Assembly: GCF_022682495.2 (NCBI RefSeq)
Contig: NC_071392.1
Location: forward strand, 105,886,896-105,950,895
From: Desmodus rotundus
Taxonomy: Eukaryota > Chordata > Mammalia > Chiroptera > Phyllostomidae
Direction of reading: 5' to 3'
Length of the DNA: 64,000 nucleotides
Every line of letters starts with the position of its first letter. Within the stretch, counting starts at the first letter, position 1. This document shows positions 20,593 through 35,500 of the stretch, one piece after another. The notes below the pieces were generated by a model that did no database searches, was not told where the DNA came from, and saw only the letters and a list, made by a program, of their open reading frames with translations. Made by a program: the position numbers and the translations under genes.

Positions 20593-23500
20593 CTGGATGA
20601 GGGAATAAGGCAGAATTTAGTATTTCAGCGCAAAGTCTGATATGTGATCGTCAGTGTTTTGGACTTGATTAGAGATTCTGAATCATCATTAATTGGGACA
20701 CATAGGTTATCCCTGGCTTTAAGGCCGAATCCAGCCCAAGGGTCAAGTTTTCACTAACCGGACAGGGCTTTTGACCACTGCCCATCACCCGCCAGGATAT
20801 AGGGAGTAAATACCATTGCAGGCATTGATGCAAAGACCCCCAGACTTCTCCCCTTGGCCTTGGGGGCCTGTGCCTGCCTTGCTACCGGGATAAGTGCTCT
20901 TGGGAATCTACCTGAGCCCCCACCCCACGTTTCAGTGCTGAGCAGGCATTACACGAACACCTCGGCCCTGGACGTCATCCGCGCATTTACCTCAGAGCAC
21001 CGTAAATGCCCACACACTCCCACAGCTCCGAGACAGCAAGGACCGCGTGCATCTCGCTCACTGACAGAGCCCCGACACCCAGCACTGTGCCCGGCACACA
21101 GGAGGCGTACAGTATGAGCACATGGCCGTGCCAGCCCCTGCCAGCGAAGGCTCAGACCCTAACTAGTCTTTCCACTCAGCATCCAAATTCCTAAATATAC
21201 ATATGAAGAAAAACGGACTCTCTTTCTACTGGTTTTTAACTCCCCCCCACCCCGTGAATGTCTTCACAATCCTTAACACTCTTTCTAATTATTTTTAATC
21301 TAGTGGATGCACCCTAGGTACTTCACCTACTGATGATCTCATTTACTCTAGTAAAACAGTGCTGTGCACTGAGAATGCAGGGGGTCATCTATACACACCC
21401 AGATTACACCACTAAGAAATACTCTGAGGTTAGAATTGCTGGGTCGAAGGTATATACCTTTTTAGGGCTTTTGAATACTATTTTTAAGAATATCTCCAGA
21501 AAAGTAAGACCAGTTTATTCCTTCATCAGTGGTGTACAAATGCCCATTTAACAACAGTGACTGGCGTTTAATGTGAGAAATCCTGTCAAGGTATAAACAA
21601 AATGAAAGCCAGGCATAACGTCAAAGTAGCTGGTCCTTAGTCTGGAGAGAGATGGACTCGGACATGAAGTGCTGATCTCACGTCCCACTGCTCGGTCTTG
21701 GCTCAGTTCTCTCTAGACACAGTGATGTCACTGTTGTTCCTCACACATGCCAGGCAAAGCGCAGCCCTAGGGACTTTGCACAGGTCTTCCCTCTGCCTGG
21801 GGCACTTGTCCCCCAGCTAAATCCTGCAACACTTTCAAGTCTTGGCTGCAGTCCCGGCTTTGCTGTGAGGCCTCCCCGACCACCCCGTTCAAGACTGCCA
21901 CACGCAGCACGCCGATCCCCTAACCCTGCTCTGCTTGTTTTGTCCCGTAGCGCTGCTTGTCTCCCAGCATACCGTGTGACTGATTTATCTGTTTACTGGT
22001 TACTGTCTCCTTCAGCTAGAATGGGAGTTCCATCAGTGCAGGGACTGTTTTGCTCGCTTGGTCACTTAATAAATACTTGCAGAATGAATGAACGGCACAC
22101 AGCTCAGTTTATGGGTGATGCCGCCGCTCCCACATCAGCGAGTCCTCCTGGGCTCTGTACCTGGTTCAACTTCTTGAACTCCACCACTTGGAAGAAGATG
22201 TGCTCGAGGATGTGTTTGGCGTCTTGTTGGTCCTTTGGGAGTTTACTGGTTACTCCAAGAATGTCACCACACTTCCTGACGTAGAATTCCAGGTCTTCTT
22301 CGGTACCTAAGCACAATCAGGCCAGTTAGATTAACACTCACCTTCTGCCCTTCCCTAAGTATGAACTTACTGTGATTTAGGCACCCCTGTCAGATTCCTG
22401 CATCTCTTAAGGTTGCTTACCACTTCCTAGGGCGAAGTGGCCACAGGACACACTATAAAGATCTCTCGTGCACTGCTTTTATAAATTAGGACAAAAGCAT
22501 GACGCTCCCAATGAGAATAAAGCTGGACTAGCCCTGGCTCTCCTGTTCCCCGATCCAGCATTCCTGCATTACAAAGAACCACCACCAGTAAGAAATCAAG
22601 TCCCATTCTCCGAATGCAGCAAGGACCGTTTTGAGAAGGGCATGTGGGTACTTTAAAGAGCATTTATTGCAGCAATATTATAGACAAGGAAATGAAAGAA
22701 GAAAAAAAATCACCCATAATTCCATCAACAGCCTATCGCTGCAAAGCCACCCCAAAAGCCCCATGTTCAAGGACAAACAGCCATTACTGCCCTTCTTACA
22801 CTGTAATTTCCTTCCCCCTCTGACTTGCCTTTTCTCTTTTTATTTTATTTATTTTTCATCCTCACCTGAGGACATTTTCATTTGCGTTTTTAGAGAGACA
22901 GTGTGAAGGAGAGAGAGACATCGCCGAGAGAGGAGCATCACCCTGCTGCCGCGGTACGCGGTACGCGCCCAGACCGGGGCACACGCGCCTGTGCCCGGGG
23001 CCAGGGACGAGCCTGCAGCCTCTCGGCTACAGGGCGGCACTGCAACTGCTGAGCCTCACTGGCCAGGGCCGGTTTGTCTTTTTGAATGTTATGACAGAAA
23101 TGTTAGATTTTTATTAAAATATTCAAACCATACAGCTGAAAAATCTCTCACACTACCTCTATCCCCACCAGTACTATGTAGGATAATTACTGCCACATGA
23201 TGCCTACATATTTACATATGTGTAAGCAGTGGGATCAGGTGGAGACAGTTCTGGAAGTTGCCTTCATCATGTAACCATGTCACGTGAACATCCCATGTCA
23301 AAGCTTATGTTCTACATCTTCCATTTAACAGATGTACAATATCCTACTTAATTTCGTATTTTTTAAGCAATCTGTGTACTGATGGACCACCAGACTGTTG
23401 CCCATTTTTTGGATGCTACAATTAATAATCTCTATGGCTAAATCTTTCTCGTTTTGCATTTCTACAAGGATTTCTGTGGGGTGAACTGCTAGAACTGGAA

Positions 23501-26500
23501 ATGCTGGGTCACAGCATCTGATCCTTCCAGGTCCATTATTACTACTGGACTAACCAACCTCTGGGTCTGCCAATTTTTGACTACTCAGCACCTACCATAG
23601 GGCCTGGCGCAGAACAGAGAGGCAGGAAAGGTGTTTTGCGTTACACGATTTTCATTTTCGCACACTCCCTTCTGGTCTCTGGGGACACGCAGGTGCTGTT
23701 CACACAGCTGGGAACCTACTGGTCGTGCAGTTTTCTGTCTTGCTTCCTTCACTTAGGACTCTCGCTTAAAGTCTATGGGTGCCACTCCCCAGCCTTTGTA
23801 AACCTCTTTTAGAATGACTGCATGTTGCCCCATCGACTGAATGTGGCGGTTTACTACCACCCCCCTGCTAGGGACCACTAGAGCCATTCCCAACTGTACT
23901 CTATTTGCTAAGTAAATAACGTAGTAGTCGTCTGTATGCCTTCTTTTATCCCCTTACACTCTCAGGAGTGGGGTCTCTGCCTCAAAATGGTTAATTTTAT
24001 GCCTCTCAGCACCTGTGTGCAGGCCCATTTGCTGTGCTGGCAGCGGGGCACGTCAGGGAGCACTGGACAGAGAGCCAGGGGTGCCATTCACCAGGCAGCT
24101 GTGTGGCCTGGGCCTCATTTCCTCTTCCACACGTCAAGCTTCTGATCAAGGTCAAGGTGGGCGTGGTTGGCTCCTTCTGGGACCCCTCTGAAGGACCCAC
24201 TCTGAAGTCTCCATAATTCATTTGGCCCCGATTCCACTCTCCTATTGAACTGCTCCCGACTAGTGACCTAGAGACCTTGGCACCAGTGGCAGCAAGTTCC
24301 GAATTCACTCTCGGGTCACTCAACAGGTCAGAACTCAGGACCTGCAGGGACATCAGCTGAGACTGCGGCTTCGGCTCAGCTCCATGACCTGACTCACTGA
24401 GCTAACTGGACTGGAGAGAAAGTCATCGTTTACATGAACAAAAACTGTAACTTTATATTCCCGTTCATATTTTGTTCTCCCTAAATGAACGCTAAACTTT
24501 CTCTCACAGCAAATCTCAGAAGTAACCAATTAAATAAAACTCACAAAAGAAGACAAACTTACACTTATTGGTGATCTGAGCAAGCCGCGCCTTCTCAGAG
24601 GAGAACGTCTCGTCCAGGTCAAACAGCTCCAGCGGAGGAGGGGGCAACTCCCTGAAGCTGGGAGGGAAAACCTGAAAGGAAATAAGTTCTGTCACAGGAG
24701 AGCGCAACCAAACCGAACCAACAGTGATGAGACCTAAGGGAAATGAGAGGCCAACTCAGCCCTTCCCTGGGACGAGCCACCGGAATGCCCGTCACCTCCT
24801 CCTGCCCCAACCCGTCAGGCCACATCAAGCAGGACACCAGCCCACTGTAAACAAGCAAGCGGAGCCAGCTCTGACCACACCACCAACCTGACCATGCTGA
24901 CATTCCAGCGCCCATTAACTGTGCAAGCAGACAAAGCTTATTAGGCGTATCTGTGGTGAACATTTGACTGTACAATGTTTGCAATCACGAGCTCTTTAGG
25001 GACAGAAACTGGGGAAGGAGATGTACATTAGTGTAGAAAGCGCTAAACTTGGGAGCCAAAATTCGCAGGTATGAGTCAGTGGTGTGCCGACTAATGTTTA
25101 ACTATCTGCTCTCAAAACAAAGACCTGATCTACAGCATTTGTGATTTTCTGTGATGTAAATACTTCCAATTTCAAGCTACCAAGAGGAAACCAAATGGCT
25201 CAGAATATTCCAGAAGGTGGCAGGATAAGACAGTTTTGAAGACAAGCGAGTAACCACTGGACTGGAATGTTGGGAAATGCCCTCTGTGCACAGGAGCTCG
25301 CCCTGGGCTGAGGGGACTGTGCAATGGCGCTGAGGCTCTATTGCCTAGGAAACCGCAGCACACACTTTTCCTCTTGTTTGCCCAGAATTCTCACTGGTGC
25401 CCTCCAACCCCACGAGATGCAACACGTTTAAAAGCCAGAAAGGCCCATGGCCTTGATTTCTCAGTTGGGAACTGCACCAATGGGAAGTCCCAGTAGGATG
25501 CCAGTACTTCTGGTCCCTGTGCCTGACAAGAGGCAGAGAAAGGAGCCTCCGCGAGGAGTGGCACAGATGGCATACAGAAAGACGCATGGGGCAGGGGCGG
25601 CGGGGGGGTGCCCAGCTGGCAAGGGAAGGGCAAATGGTGGGGTTCTGCAGTGGGATCCCCCAAGCACACCCACTCACCGCTGGCTGAAGGGCTGGCAGCG
25701 GCGTTTCAAACTGAGGTTGGATGAGCTGGAGAGGCTCATGTTTCACGTTTAGCTGTTCATAAGCCCTGTGTTGGTGATGAGATAAAAAAGCGGGGATCAA
25801 GATGAGACCCTGTGCGAAGAGCATCTGACCAATCACACTGTGCTCTTCTCCACCCAGCCAGGTGGTTCAGCACTTCTGTAGGAAAACACGTGAAAATGTG
25901 TCCTTACGTGCAACGTAATCCCCCTTCCGTGAATCTTCTCTACTGTATTGGACAGCGTGACTTTACCGAGAACTGCAAGGGAAAGTCCTTCCGCATCCAT
26001 ACCAAGCTTCTCCTGAATAGCCTGTTTATTTTTACCCAATGAACACTGATTCAGAATTGTGTGAATTGGCTGAACTCCTCTGGAAATGAGGCAAATTAAA
26101 ATACACTCACCTGACTGGCCTTTCACAATTAAGCTAAACAAGCAAATGCCAATGGGTATGAACAAAGGTCTCATCTGCTTTCACGAAAGCAGTGTAAGTG
26201 ATTTCACAAAGGAGAGAGGTCCGTGACTGCAGATAGGTGACCGGCTGGTCTTATTGCTGTTACCTCCTCTACTGCTCCCTGGAGCTTGGGGGGAATCTTT
26301 CCTTGTAATGAGCAGAAGATCCCCGTGGAGGGAAGAGAAGTAACTCTATTGAGCACCTACTAAATGCCACATATTGTGCCTGACTCTCTGCCAGGCACTT
26401 CAGTTGATTTCATTTAATCCTCAAAACAACCCTGGAAAGTGAGCATAGTCTCTTGCGGAGGAGGAAACAGAGGTGTAGAGATGAAGTAGCTTCCTGAGGT

Positions 26501-29500
26501 CACATGGTTAAGAAGCGACAAAGGCAAAATCAGAACTCAGACCTGGCCAATCCTTACCAACCAGAGGCCGTTTGACCAGGAGCCGTTCAAGTCTACCCAG
26601 AAGGCAATGTCATTAGGGGCAGTTCTAAGCTACAGGTCCCACCACCTGCACACACGCACGTGCGCACACACAAAGGTTCCTGCTGCAGAGTCCCAGCCCT
26701 AGCCATCCCAGCCATGATTTCCTGCTCTCCGTCCACGGTCAGAGTTGACTGTGCTGAACTGTACTGAAGCCGTGCTCAGGTGTCTCCTCCAGTGCAGGTG
26801 CTAGGCAACATGGGACACTACGTTGCAGGTGATGTCAGAGGACTCACTTTTAAACTATCACCAAGTTGGCCTTGTTAGGAGTCAAGGCTAACTGCAGCTC
26901 CAAGGGCCATTAGGAATGAATGTGCTTGCCCGGACACACCTGCATGTGTGCCTACTTGGGGCTTTGCTCATACGAGCTACGTCACTGCAGAATGCTCACT
27001 CCCAACATCCCCACCTGTGCCCTGAAATCCTTCCCACCCCTTAACGCGCAGCACCCAGCACAGTGCCCAGCAGACACAAGGTCCCAGGAAATGTCTGTTG
27101 AAATGATCAACACCTGCCTAAAAGGGCCCTCTTCCACAAAGCCTTCCCTGCTCGCCCCAGTCAGAATCCAACTCTGTTTCCTCATTATGCGCACAGCCTC
27201 CAGTTTTATATTTCCCATTTAGCATTACTGTAAAAACCTTGTATCACGGTTTTCGTCTGTTCGCTCTGTAAAACCACACTCTTTAGGTACAGCAGGAGCT
27301 CTGTCTTCGCTGAGCTTGAGAACGCAAGTATAGGGATAGGAAGTCAGACAAACATCTAGAGCTGCACCCTCAGCCTCTAGTTTATCCAGAGGTGGATCCC
27401 ATGCCAGGCCAAAGACACTCGTAAGTTTGGTCCCTGTTCCTGTCATTAGGGATGGAAAACAACAACAAAGCGGACAGTGAAACAGGGTAGAGCCCTGGCT
27501 TGACAGTCATTCAAGCCGGGTTTGAAATCCCGGCTCCCACCTTGGGAGGATACCCTCCCCCTTTAAACATGTTTCCTGTCCTGGCTGGTGAGGCGCAATG
27601 GGTTGGGGCGTCGTCCCCTACACTAAAAGGTTGGGTGTTCAGTTCCCAGTCAGGGCACATGCCTAGGTTGTGGGTTCGATCCCCAGTCAGGGTGCATGTG
27701 GGATGCAACTAACTGATGTTCTTCTCTCTCTCCCCCAACCCTTCCTAGCTCTCTAATAAAATAAAATAAACCTGTTTCCTCAGTTGGAAATGAAACAGGT
27801 AACTCAGAGGACCACTGAAAGTATTAAGGGAAAGAGGGTGACTGACCACCTGGGTTTAACAAGAGGATGCCTGGGACGTGGGACTGTCTGTGCTAAAACC
27901 ACGAAAGTCCTAGGCAAAGTGGAACAAGCTGCCTGATACAGCACCTGAAACAGTAAGGGCTAGGAGCATGGAGGCCATTCCCCCTGCGCCAATGCCCGCC
28001 CCCCTGCAATGCCCCAGCTCTCGCTGCCAACCTCATCACAGAGCTGAGAGCACGTCTGCGTACCACTCTGGCCATGACCTGCAGCCCCGTGCTGAGGCTC
28101 ACGTTTCCAAACCAAACACTCAGAGCAGAGTGCCACAGGTACTGACTTGATGACCTTGGTGAGGGAGGTGATATCCAGCTGGTAAATGGACAGGTCGAAG
28201 AGGGTGGTGAAGTCTCGTGGGTTCTCTTCGCCCTCCTGGAGACATACCCGAAGCCGCTCTGACAGGGTGGCTGTGTCGGGCAGCATCATGTAGTCGGAGA
28301 TCTGAAAGCCACAAGAGGTTCCGTTCAGCAAGCCAGAAACGAGAATTCAATGGGTCACGTTGCCAGCATCTCAGGTCTAAATCTGCAATACTTACATTCT
28401 CTTGCCAAGAGAGTTCACCATTCACGATCGCTGACAACTGAACCTTGACTAAGCCACTTCATGTGGAAAGAGAAATGAAAGTCCCTTGGCTCAGCCCCAG
28501 CGCTGGCTAAATCCACCTCTCCAATTACTCATGCCCGTAGTCACCCGCCCGAGGAACACGGTGGGAGAGGCACACCGCCATCATGCTGACCGGTCGGCGT
28601 TTAACTTCACGATCGCCGACCTCATGGGCTCAGCAATCAATAATATTCCCCCAGTCCATTTGCTTTCCCATTCTCCTATCCTCGCCTTCCTTTTGTCACT
28701 TCAACCATCTAAGGTGGTTCTTCTTTCTTTAACTTTAGCCAATGACCTTATTTTCTGTTTCAGTGAGAAAACAGAGGCAATCGTAAAAGAAAGTCCACAA
28801 GCTTCTACTGCAACCTCTACCCACCCACTAGCATCTGGGCCGCACACTCTGCTTTCTCTCCCATCACACGTGCGAACCCGGTGGCCCCAGCACCGCCAAC
28901 CCCCAACCTGGACACTGGATCCCAGCCCTTCTCGCCCAGCCAAGGACGTGCACCCAGCACTGTGGAGAGCCCTCCATGATGGTGCGTGCTGTGTGTTGGT
29001 AACAGTAAAAGAGTAGGAAAACCTAAATGCCCAGCAACTGGAGGATGGTCAAATATACTACAGTGCAAAGGGAAAACACTACCTTAAAAAACAACAAAAC
29101 AAACAAAGAAGCTCTTTATGTATAGATAGGAAACATCTCTAGGACATACGGGTCATTTTAAAAAGTGAGGTGCTGGACAGTGTATCTACACATACCAGAA
29201 ACTGCTAGGATTGCTGTCCCTGGGGAGGGAGCAAAGTGGCTGGGGAAAGAGAGAAGGAAGACTATTTATTGTACGTGCTTTCGAATTCCAAACTATGTGA
29301 ATGCATTACCAGTTCAAAAATTAATTTAAATTTAAATAAATGCATGCTGGCAACAAGAACTCTTCCTAATCGCCCTTTGAGCTGCAGCTGGCCTTGATTC
29401 TAACAAGGCCAACTTGGTGATGGTTGGAAAACCGGTCCTCTGAAGTCACCTGTAACAGAGCGTCCCCCACGTTCCAGCACCAGCACTCGAGGAGACACAC

Positions 29501-32500
29501 CTGAGCATTCCAGAAAGAAGGCCAACAGGCTCACCTTTTTTCTCTATCCCAAGGGCCAGAAACTCCAATCCTCAAACTTTTTGTAGACAAGAAACGAGGG
29601 AGGAGCATACAAGTCACAGCTCTTCCCTGTAACGTGTGGCTGTTTGAGAGCCTTCAACCCCCTCAGTGACATGGGGTGACAGTGAGAGGGAAATCAAGGG
29701 CAGGGACTGTGCCAGGACGCAGCATGGGGATCAGTGCTGGGTGGCACGCCCACCCACGGGCCTGGGCCGACCCTCGTCTCCGCACAGAGGCCTGCCACAG
29801 GCTCCCGTCCCGGACACCATCACGGCCTCATGTGCCCAGACAGAAACTCAGACCACCGCTTTTCACGACTGCCCAGCAGGTTTTGAGGTTAAAGCTGGTT
29901 ACGTAAATTCCTTCAACTACTCTTTACTAAGCTACCGTTTGACTTTCTTACACATCATTTGAAACTGAACTGTATTGTCTGGGCTTGAAACCCATTTGGG
30001 TGTAACAAGATTTGATCTGAAACCACAGGAAGTTCAGGTTTTGGGAATTTCTCGCTTTGCAACGCTACCGGACCCAGCCTTTCACTTTGCGAAGCCTTAA
30101 GACACAGAGCACTGGTCTCGCCAGGACTCACACCTGGGAGACACATGAGCCTGTGCGTTTGAGAGAAAGGCTTAACCACACTGTATTCCTCTGGCTTTCC
30201 GCCACGTCCCTTCTGAACCAGTCCAGTGTCACACGTGAGTGACAGAGAAAAGGCACAGGCTCCAGAGCCAGCCTGACATGGCATTAACCACGGCTCGGCC
30301 AGGTACCAACGTAAGCGGGACCTTCCAGAGCTTGCTTACTGCAGTTTCCTCAGCTAGAAAACAGGAATGACAGACACTTAGCAGGCGCAAGGCAGACGCC
30401 CAGAACAGGAGCAGAGGCAGCGTCTCAGTGCTGAGTCCCTCGACCCACGACACTTGAACTGGGGTTGGCAGCTGCCAAAGATCCGTCCACTCAGAGCTGG
30501 GTCCCGTGAGATCAGAAAAGTGAATTCCTAGCTATACCCCAATTCTTTTATTTGGGGGGCTTCCATCACTTTTCAGGAAGAATTTAAGCAAAACAGCCAC
30601 ATAGTTAATGCTTTAGACATGGGACTCTCCTGTTTCCTAACCTGCGTCAGCCTCTGGGTGGCCATGTCTTTAGCTGAGGAAGGTAGCAATCAGGGGAAGC
30701 CATCATTTCTGAGGGCCTTCTTGCCCACCTCCTGCTTCCAGAACTGACAACTCCCAGGAAATCATTTTCCCGACATTTCAGAGGGTAAGGAGCAGAGCTG
30801 AATCAGGAGACCTGGATTTGGGTCCTGGCCCTGTATTTGCTTGAGTCTGGAGCACATGGCAATCTCACAGATTTTTCGTTTCTTCATCATAAAATGAGTT
30901 TAACACCTCCCGCCTCCCAAGGGCTTTTGTGAAGCTTAAATAAGGTGGTTTAGGTGGAAGTATATGATATATAGTGTCTAGTATACAGTAATTACAAAAG
31001 TTTAAAAAAATGCATTACAGAGATGCACGGCACCTTTTGCACCTTCTAGTTTAATAAATACGTTTACGTCTATGAATTTAGGCCTCACAATCATCCTGCG
31101 AGGCAGACAGCAAAGGTGCTAGTGTTCCCTAGAAAACTAGGATACGAAAGGTACGAAAACAACCTGCTTAAGGTCCCAGGTTACTGGTTCCTAGTCCAGC
31201 GTTTATCGCTCTCCCTAGTCTGATAAATATTGTCATAATACCTTTAGGATTGTTATTCCCAAAGGCAACAATATTATAGTTTAAAAATTCAATTCAGCCC
31301 TGGCTGGTGCGGCTCAGTGGATTGAGCCCTGGCCCGTGCACTGAAAGGTCACTGGTTCAATTCCCTGTCAGGGCACATGCCTGGGTTGCAGGCAAGGTCC
31401 CCAGTTGGGGGCCTGCAAGAGGCAACTGACTGATGTTTCTCTCCCCCTCTTTCTCTTTCCCTCTTCTCTCTCTAAAAATAAATAAATAAAATCTTAAAAA
31501 AAAATTCAATTCAGATGATCTTTGTTTCTTCATGAAGAAATTATTTTTATAGCTTACGTATCTCTGAAAGAAGTATTTCCCTACATATTTTGATCTTGAA
31601 AGTTTGGGCCAGGGACCATATTTTAAATTCCGATTAATATATACATATACATATATAGACAGAGGTTCCCATGCCAATAAATTATAGAATTTACTATTTT
31701 TTACAAGACAGCTTTCATCTCCCCTAAAAGCATCACACCTTGCCATCTAGCAAAGTAAGAAATATTTATTCCCTCGGAACTGTTAGAAGTGGTGTTGAGA
31801 AGGTGAGCCTGGTTTCATTTAAAAGTGTTTTTAAAAATATGAACAGTAAAATGACAGCAAACTCACAGTTATTAACGACCACACCTAAAACAAAACCAAA
31901 AGCAAACTAAGCCAACAACTAGAACAGGAACAGAACCACAGAAATGGGGATCACATGGAGGGTTGTCAACAGGGGAGTGGGAGGGGAGAGAGGGGGGAAA
32001 AGTACAGAGAATAAGTAGCATAAATGGTAGGTAGAAAATAGACAGGGGGAAGGTAAGAATAGTGTAGGAAATGTAGAAGCCAAAGAACTTCTATGTATGA
32101 CCCATGGACATGAACTATAGGGGGGGAATGTGGGAGGGAGGGGGTGAGCAGGATGGAGTGGAGTGAAGGGGGGAAACGGGACAACTTTAATAGCATAATC
32201 AATAAATATATTTTAAAAAACTTAAAAAAAAAGTGTTTTTTTAATGATTTACAACCTCCTACCTCTGGGTCCTCCGCATCAATCTGGTTTAGGTGAATGT
32301 CTTCTGTTGTAAGCCACTGGAAAACAACATCCTGGATGAAAAAAAATAAACTGAAATTAAATACTTGGTTATTGGAGAAAGAGGAAAGCAGGGATAGAGA
32401 ATTACATCAATAAAGAAAAAGTGAACCAGTGATTCAAATGAGGGTAGCCACCTTCCTGTTTGTGAAATCATATAAAAACATAAGTTTTCCTCACTGTAGT

Positions 32501-35500
32501 ATCACTTCTATCATCAGAAATTTATAATTTTTTTAAAAGATTTTATTAATTTATTTTTAGACAGAGGGCAAGGAAAGTAGAGAAACATCAATGTGTGGTT
32601 GCCTCTTGCGCACCCTCTACTGGGGACCTGGCCTGCAACCCAGGCATGTGCCCTGACTGGGAATCAAACCAGTGACCCCTTGCTTTGCAGGCCAGTGCTC
32701 AATCCACTGAGCCACACCAGCCAAGGTTGGAAATTTGTAATTTATCTTAGGGTACTCTGCTCTCTAACCACAGGCCAGAATTGATTAAAACATGTTCCCA
32801 GTCCCAAGGCAATCCCCGGTAAATGTGCTGATATGAGTCTGAACTTAAAACACAGACTGTACGAGTATTGAGACCTCCCCAGAACGTGTCTAGTGACACT
32901 GGACTTCATGTGGACCCCAGAGTCCCAGCACACAGAGTTCCGAGGGCCTTGAGGTCTCCAAGGCTGAAGGACTTTGTTTCACTAATGAAAAAGCTCCGTG
33001 GGAACGCCTTCTTCCAGCAAGTGAGTCACCGGAATCACATTGATGTACACCTTTGGCACACATGACCTGTCGTCCTTCACAAGCCTCCTTTACACCACTC
33101 TGCCAAGCAATTGCCATGGCTGTACCTCCCTCCCCACGTCAGCCAGTGACCAGTCCTATCATAACCCCTCCTAAATACCTCCAGCCCCTCCCCTCATTCA
33201 CACCTTCGAAACCTTCCTTCAGGTCCTCGCCCTCTTTGCCTGGCTGACTTCACCAGCCCCCGAACTGGACCCAGGCTGCCTCCTCCTTTCCACTCTCCAC
33301 ACAAGGGGCTCTTTCTAAAACTCAGGTCTGACTATGCCCAAGGCTGCTCAACACCCTACAAGGGCTCCCCAAGGCTTTCTGCACAAAGTTCAAACTCCTG
33401 AACTTTAACCATGAGACCCTGACTGGGCTTGTCTCCCACCACTTCCCCAGGGTCGGCTCCCGCTCCAAGTAGGAATGCTTAGAAATGAAATCTTGCCACA
33501 CTCTTCCAGATTTACTTCTCGGTCTCTCTTGCTCTCCCTCACTGTGTTATATAGTCTCAAAGGAGAGACTGTGCCTGGCTCAACTCTGTATTCTTAGCGT
33601 GCGGCACGTGATGGGCTCTGAACAGCTGGCTCTCAATGAATAGACGAGTTGGGCAGTATGTTTTTAATGACGTAAAGATCGTGCTTAACACATTATACAT
33701 TAATGTGATGAAAGAGAAAAGCTTACCATGATTTTGCTGTTTTCTTCTTTATCCAAGTATTGGTCACTAAACATGTGACACGAGCCAAGTACCGCCAGCT
33801 TCCCACCTTGGTTCTGCAGGTGACAAAGCAGTGTCAGACACTCCGATCCCAAACGCACGGCTTGTATCTGAGTTTCCAAACACTTACCGTCAGAATTAAG
33901 TGAGCAACTATCTCATGTACAGATAAGTGCCAGTTCTCGTCAGGATTTTAAGTCTAGGAATATCAACTCCGACAATAACCACACTCCGATCTGCTACTCA
34001 TTTCATCTATTCTATTCTATTCTATTCTATTCTATTCTATTCTATTCTATTCTATTCTATTATTTTTTCATTGTTTGTGCCCCAGGCAGGAAACAGCTCT
34101 GGCCACCAACACAGGCATCGAGCCTGGGTGAACTAAGGACTGTACATCTGCTGTGCCCCTGACTGATACATGAGCAACACCTGCATCTCATGTTAGCCAC
34201 GTCCACATTCTATTTGACTTGAACAAAAGACCCTGTGAATTGGCTCTATGGCATTGCCCCATTACCATCTTACAAATAAAGACCATAACCGCAAAGGAAA
34301 AAAAAAAGATAAATCTAAAGAGAGTTGAAGACATTTTCAAGTACCAAAATAGTACTTAGTCACAAGCCTGTAAAATTCACAAAAGAAGTAACAGTTAATA
34401 AAAAATACTTCAGTGTTAGAATTTTAAACACATCATAATATTTTTGCCTATTAGATTACTAATATGACGAGAACGACTAAAACAGTGTTGGTCGGGCTTA
34501 TGAGGCAGAACAGAAGGCCCGGGGGGAGGCGAGCGCGGGCCGTCAGTGGCCAGGCAGCGGGCAGATGACAGCCCCCGAGCTCCAGAGGAAGTACCACTCT
34601 CAGCACAAAACTTTGTGCCTAGTCTCTGCTCCAGAAAACCCACTGACTAAGCCAGGTAAAATCTTTGTGCACAGTTAAGAATTCAAATAGTTGTAGTTCA
34701 ACCACCAAAAGTCCCTTAAAAATAGTGTCTCATTAGTGTGGTGCCTATAAACTGATACTTTGTGGAAACCAACCCTTCAGTCATTTAATAACACTTTAAT
34801 TTTACAAGATTTCCAGCTGTCTGGGAGAGAATAGCTACCATAATGACTACAGGAACTCTGTCTAAGTATTATCGTGCAAACATATCAGAGATACTTATTT
34901 ACTTCATAATAAAATGAGGTCAGAGCTATTTAGTATGGCGGGGGAAGGTAATGATACCTAAATCCCACAAAAAAGTTAGGATTGTGAGGACAGCTAGGTC
35001 TCTGGAGAAAAACGGAGAGGTCGGCTGGTGAATTCTGTGTCTGAGTGGACAGATGAAGGTAAACTGTGCAAAACAGGAATTCAAAGGCAGTGGCAAAACC
35101 GGGCCATAATGAGGAGGGCTGTGTCCTCTGGGACCACCTGTTCCCACGTTTTGTGGGGTTTCCAGAGTGAGGACTGGATGAGCAATCTTCTGATATGTTT
35201 TCCTGAGATAAACTAAACTAAAATACAGCAGCACAATTCTGTGCAATTTTTTAACATTTATTTTTCATTGAATTTATTGGGGTGATATTGGTTAAAAAAT
35301 TATACTGGGTTCAGGTCCAATTCTATGAGTCATCATCTATATACTGTATTGTGTGTTCACCACCCCAAGTCGAGTCTCCTTCCATCACCATTTACCACCC
35401 CCCCCTTCACCCTCTTCCACCTCCCCCACCCCACTCCCCTCAATTCTGTGCTATTTGGTGTGGTCTGTTAACTTGACCTTTTTCTGGACAGATCCTCTTA

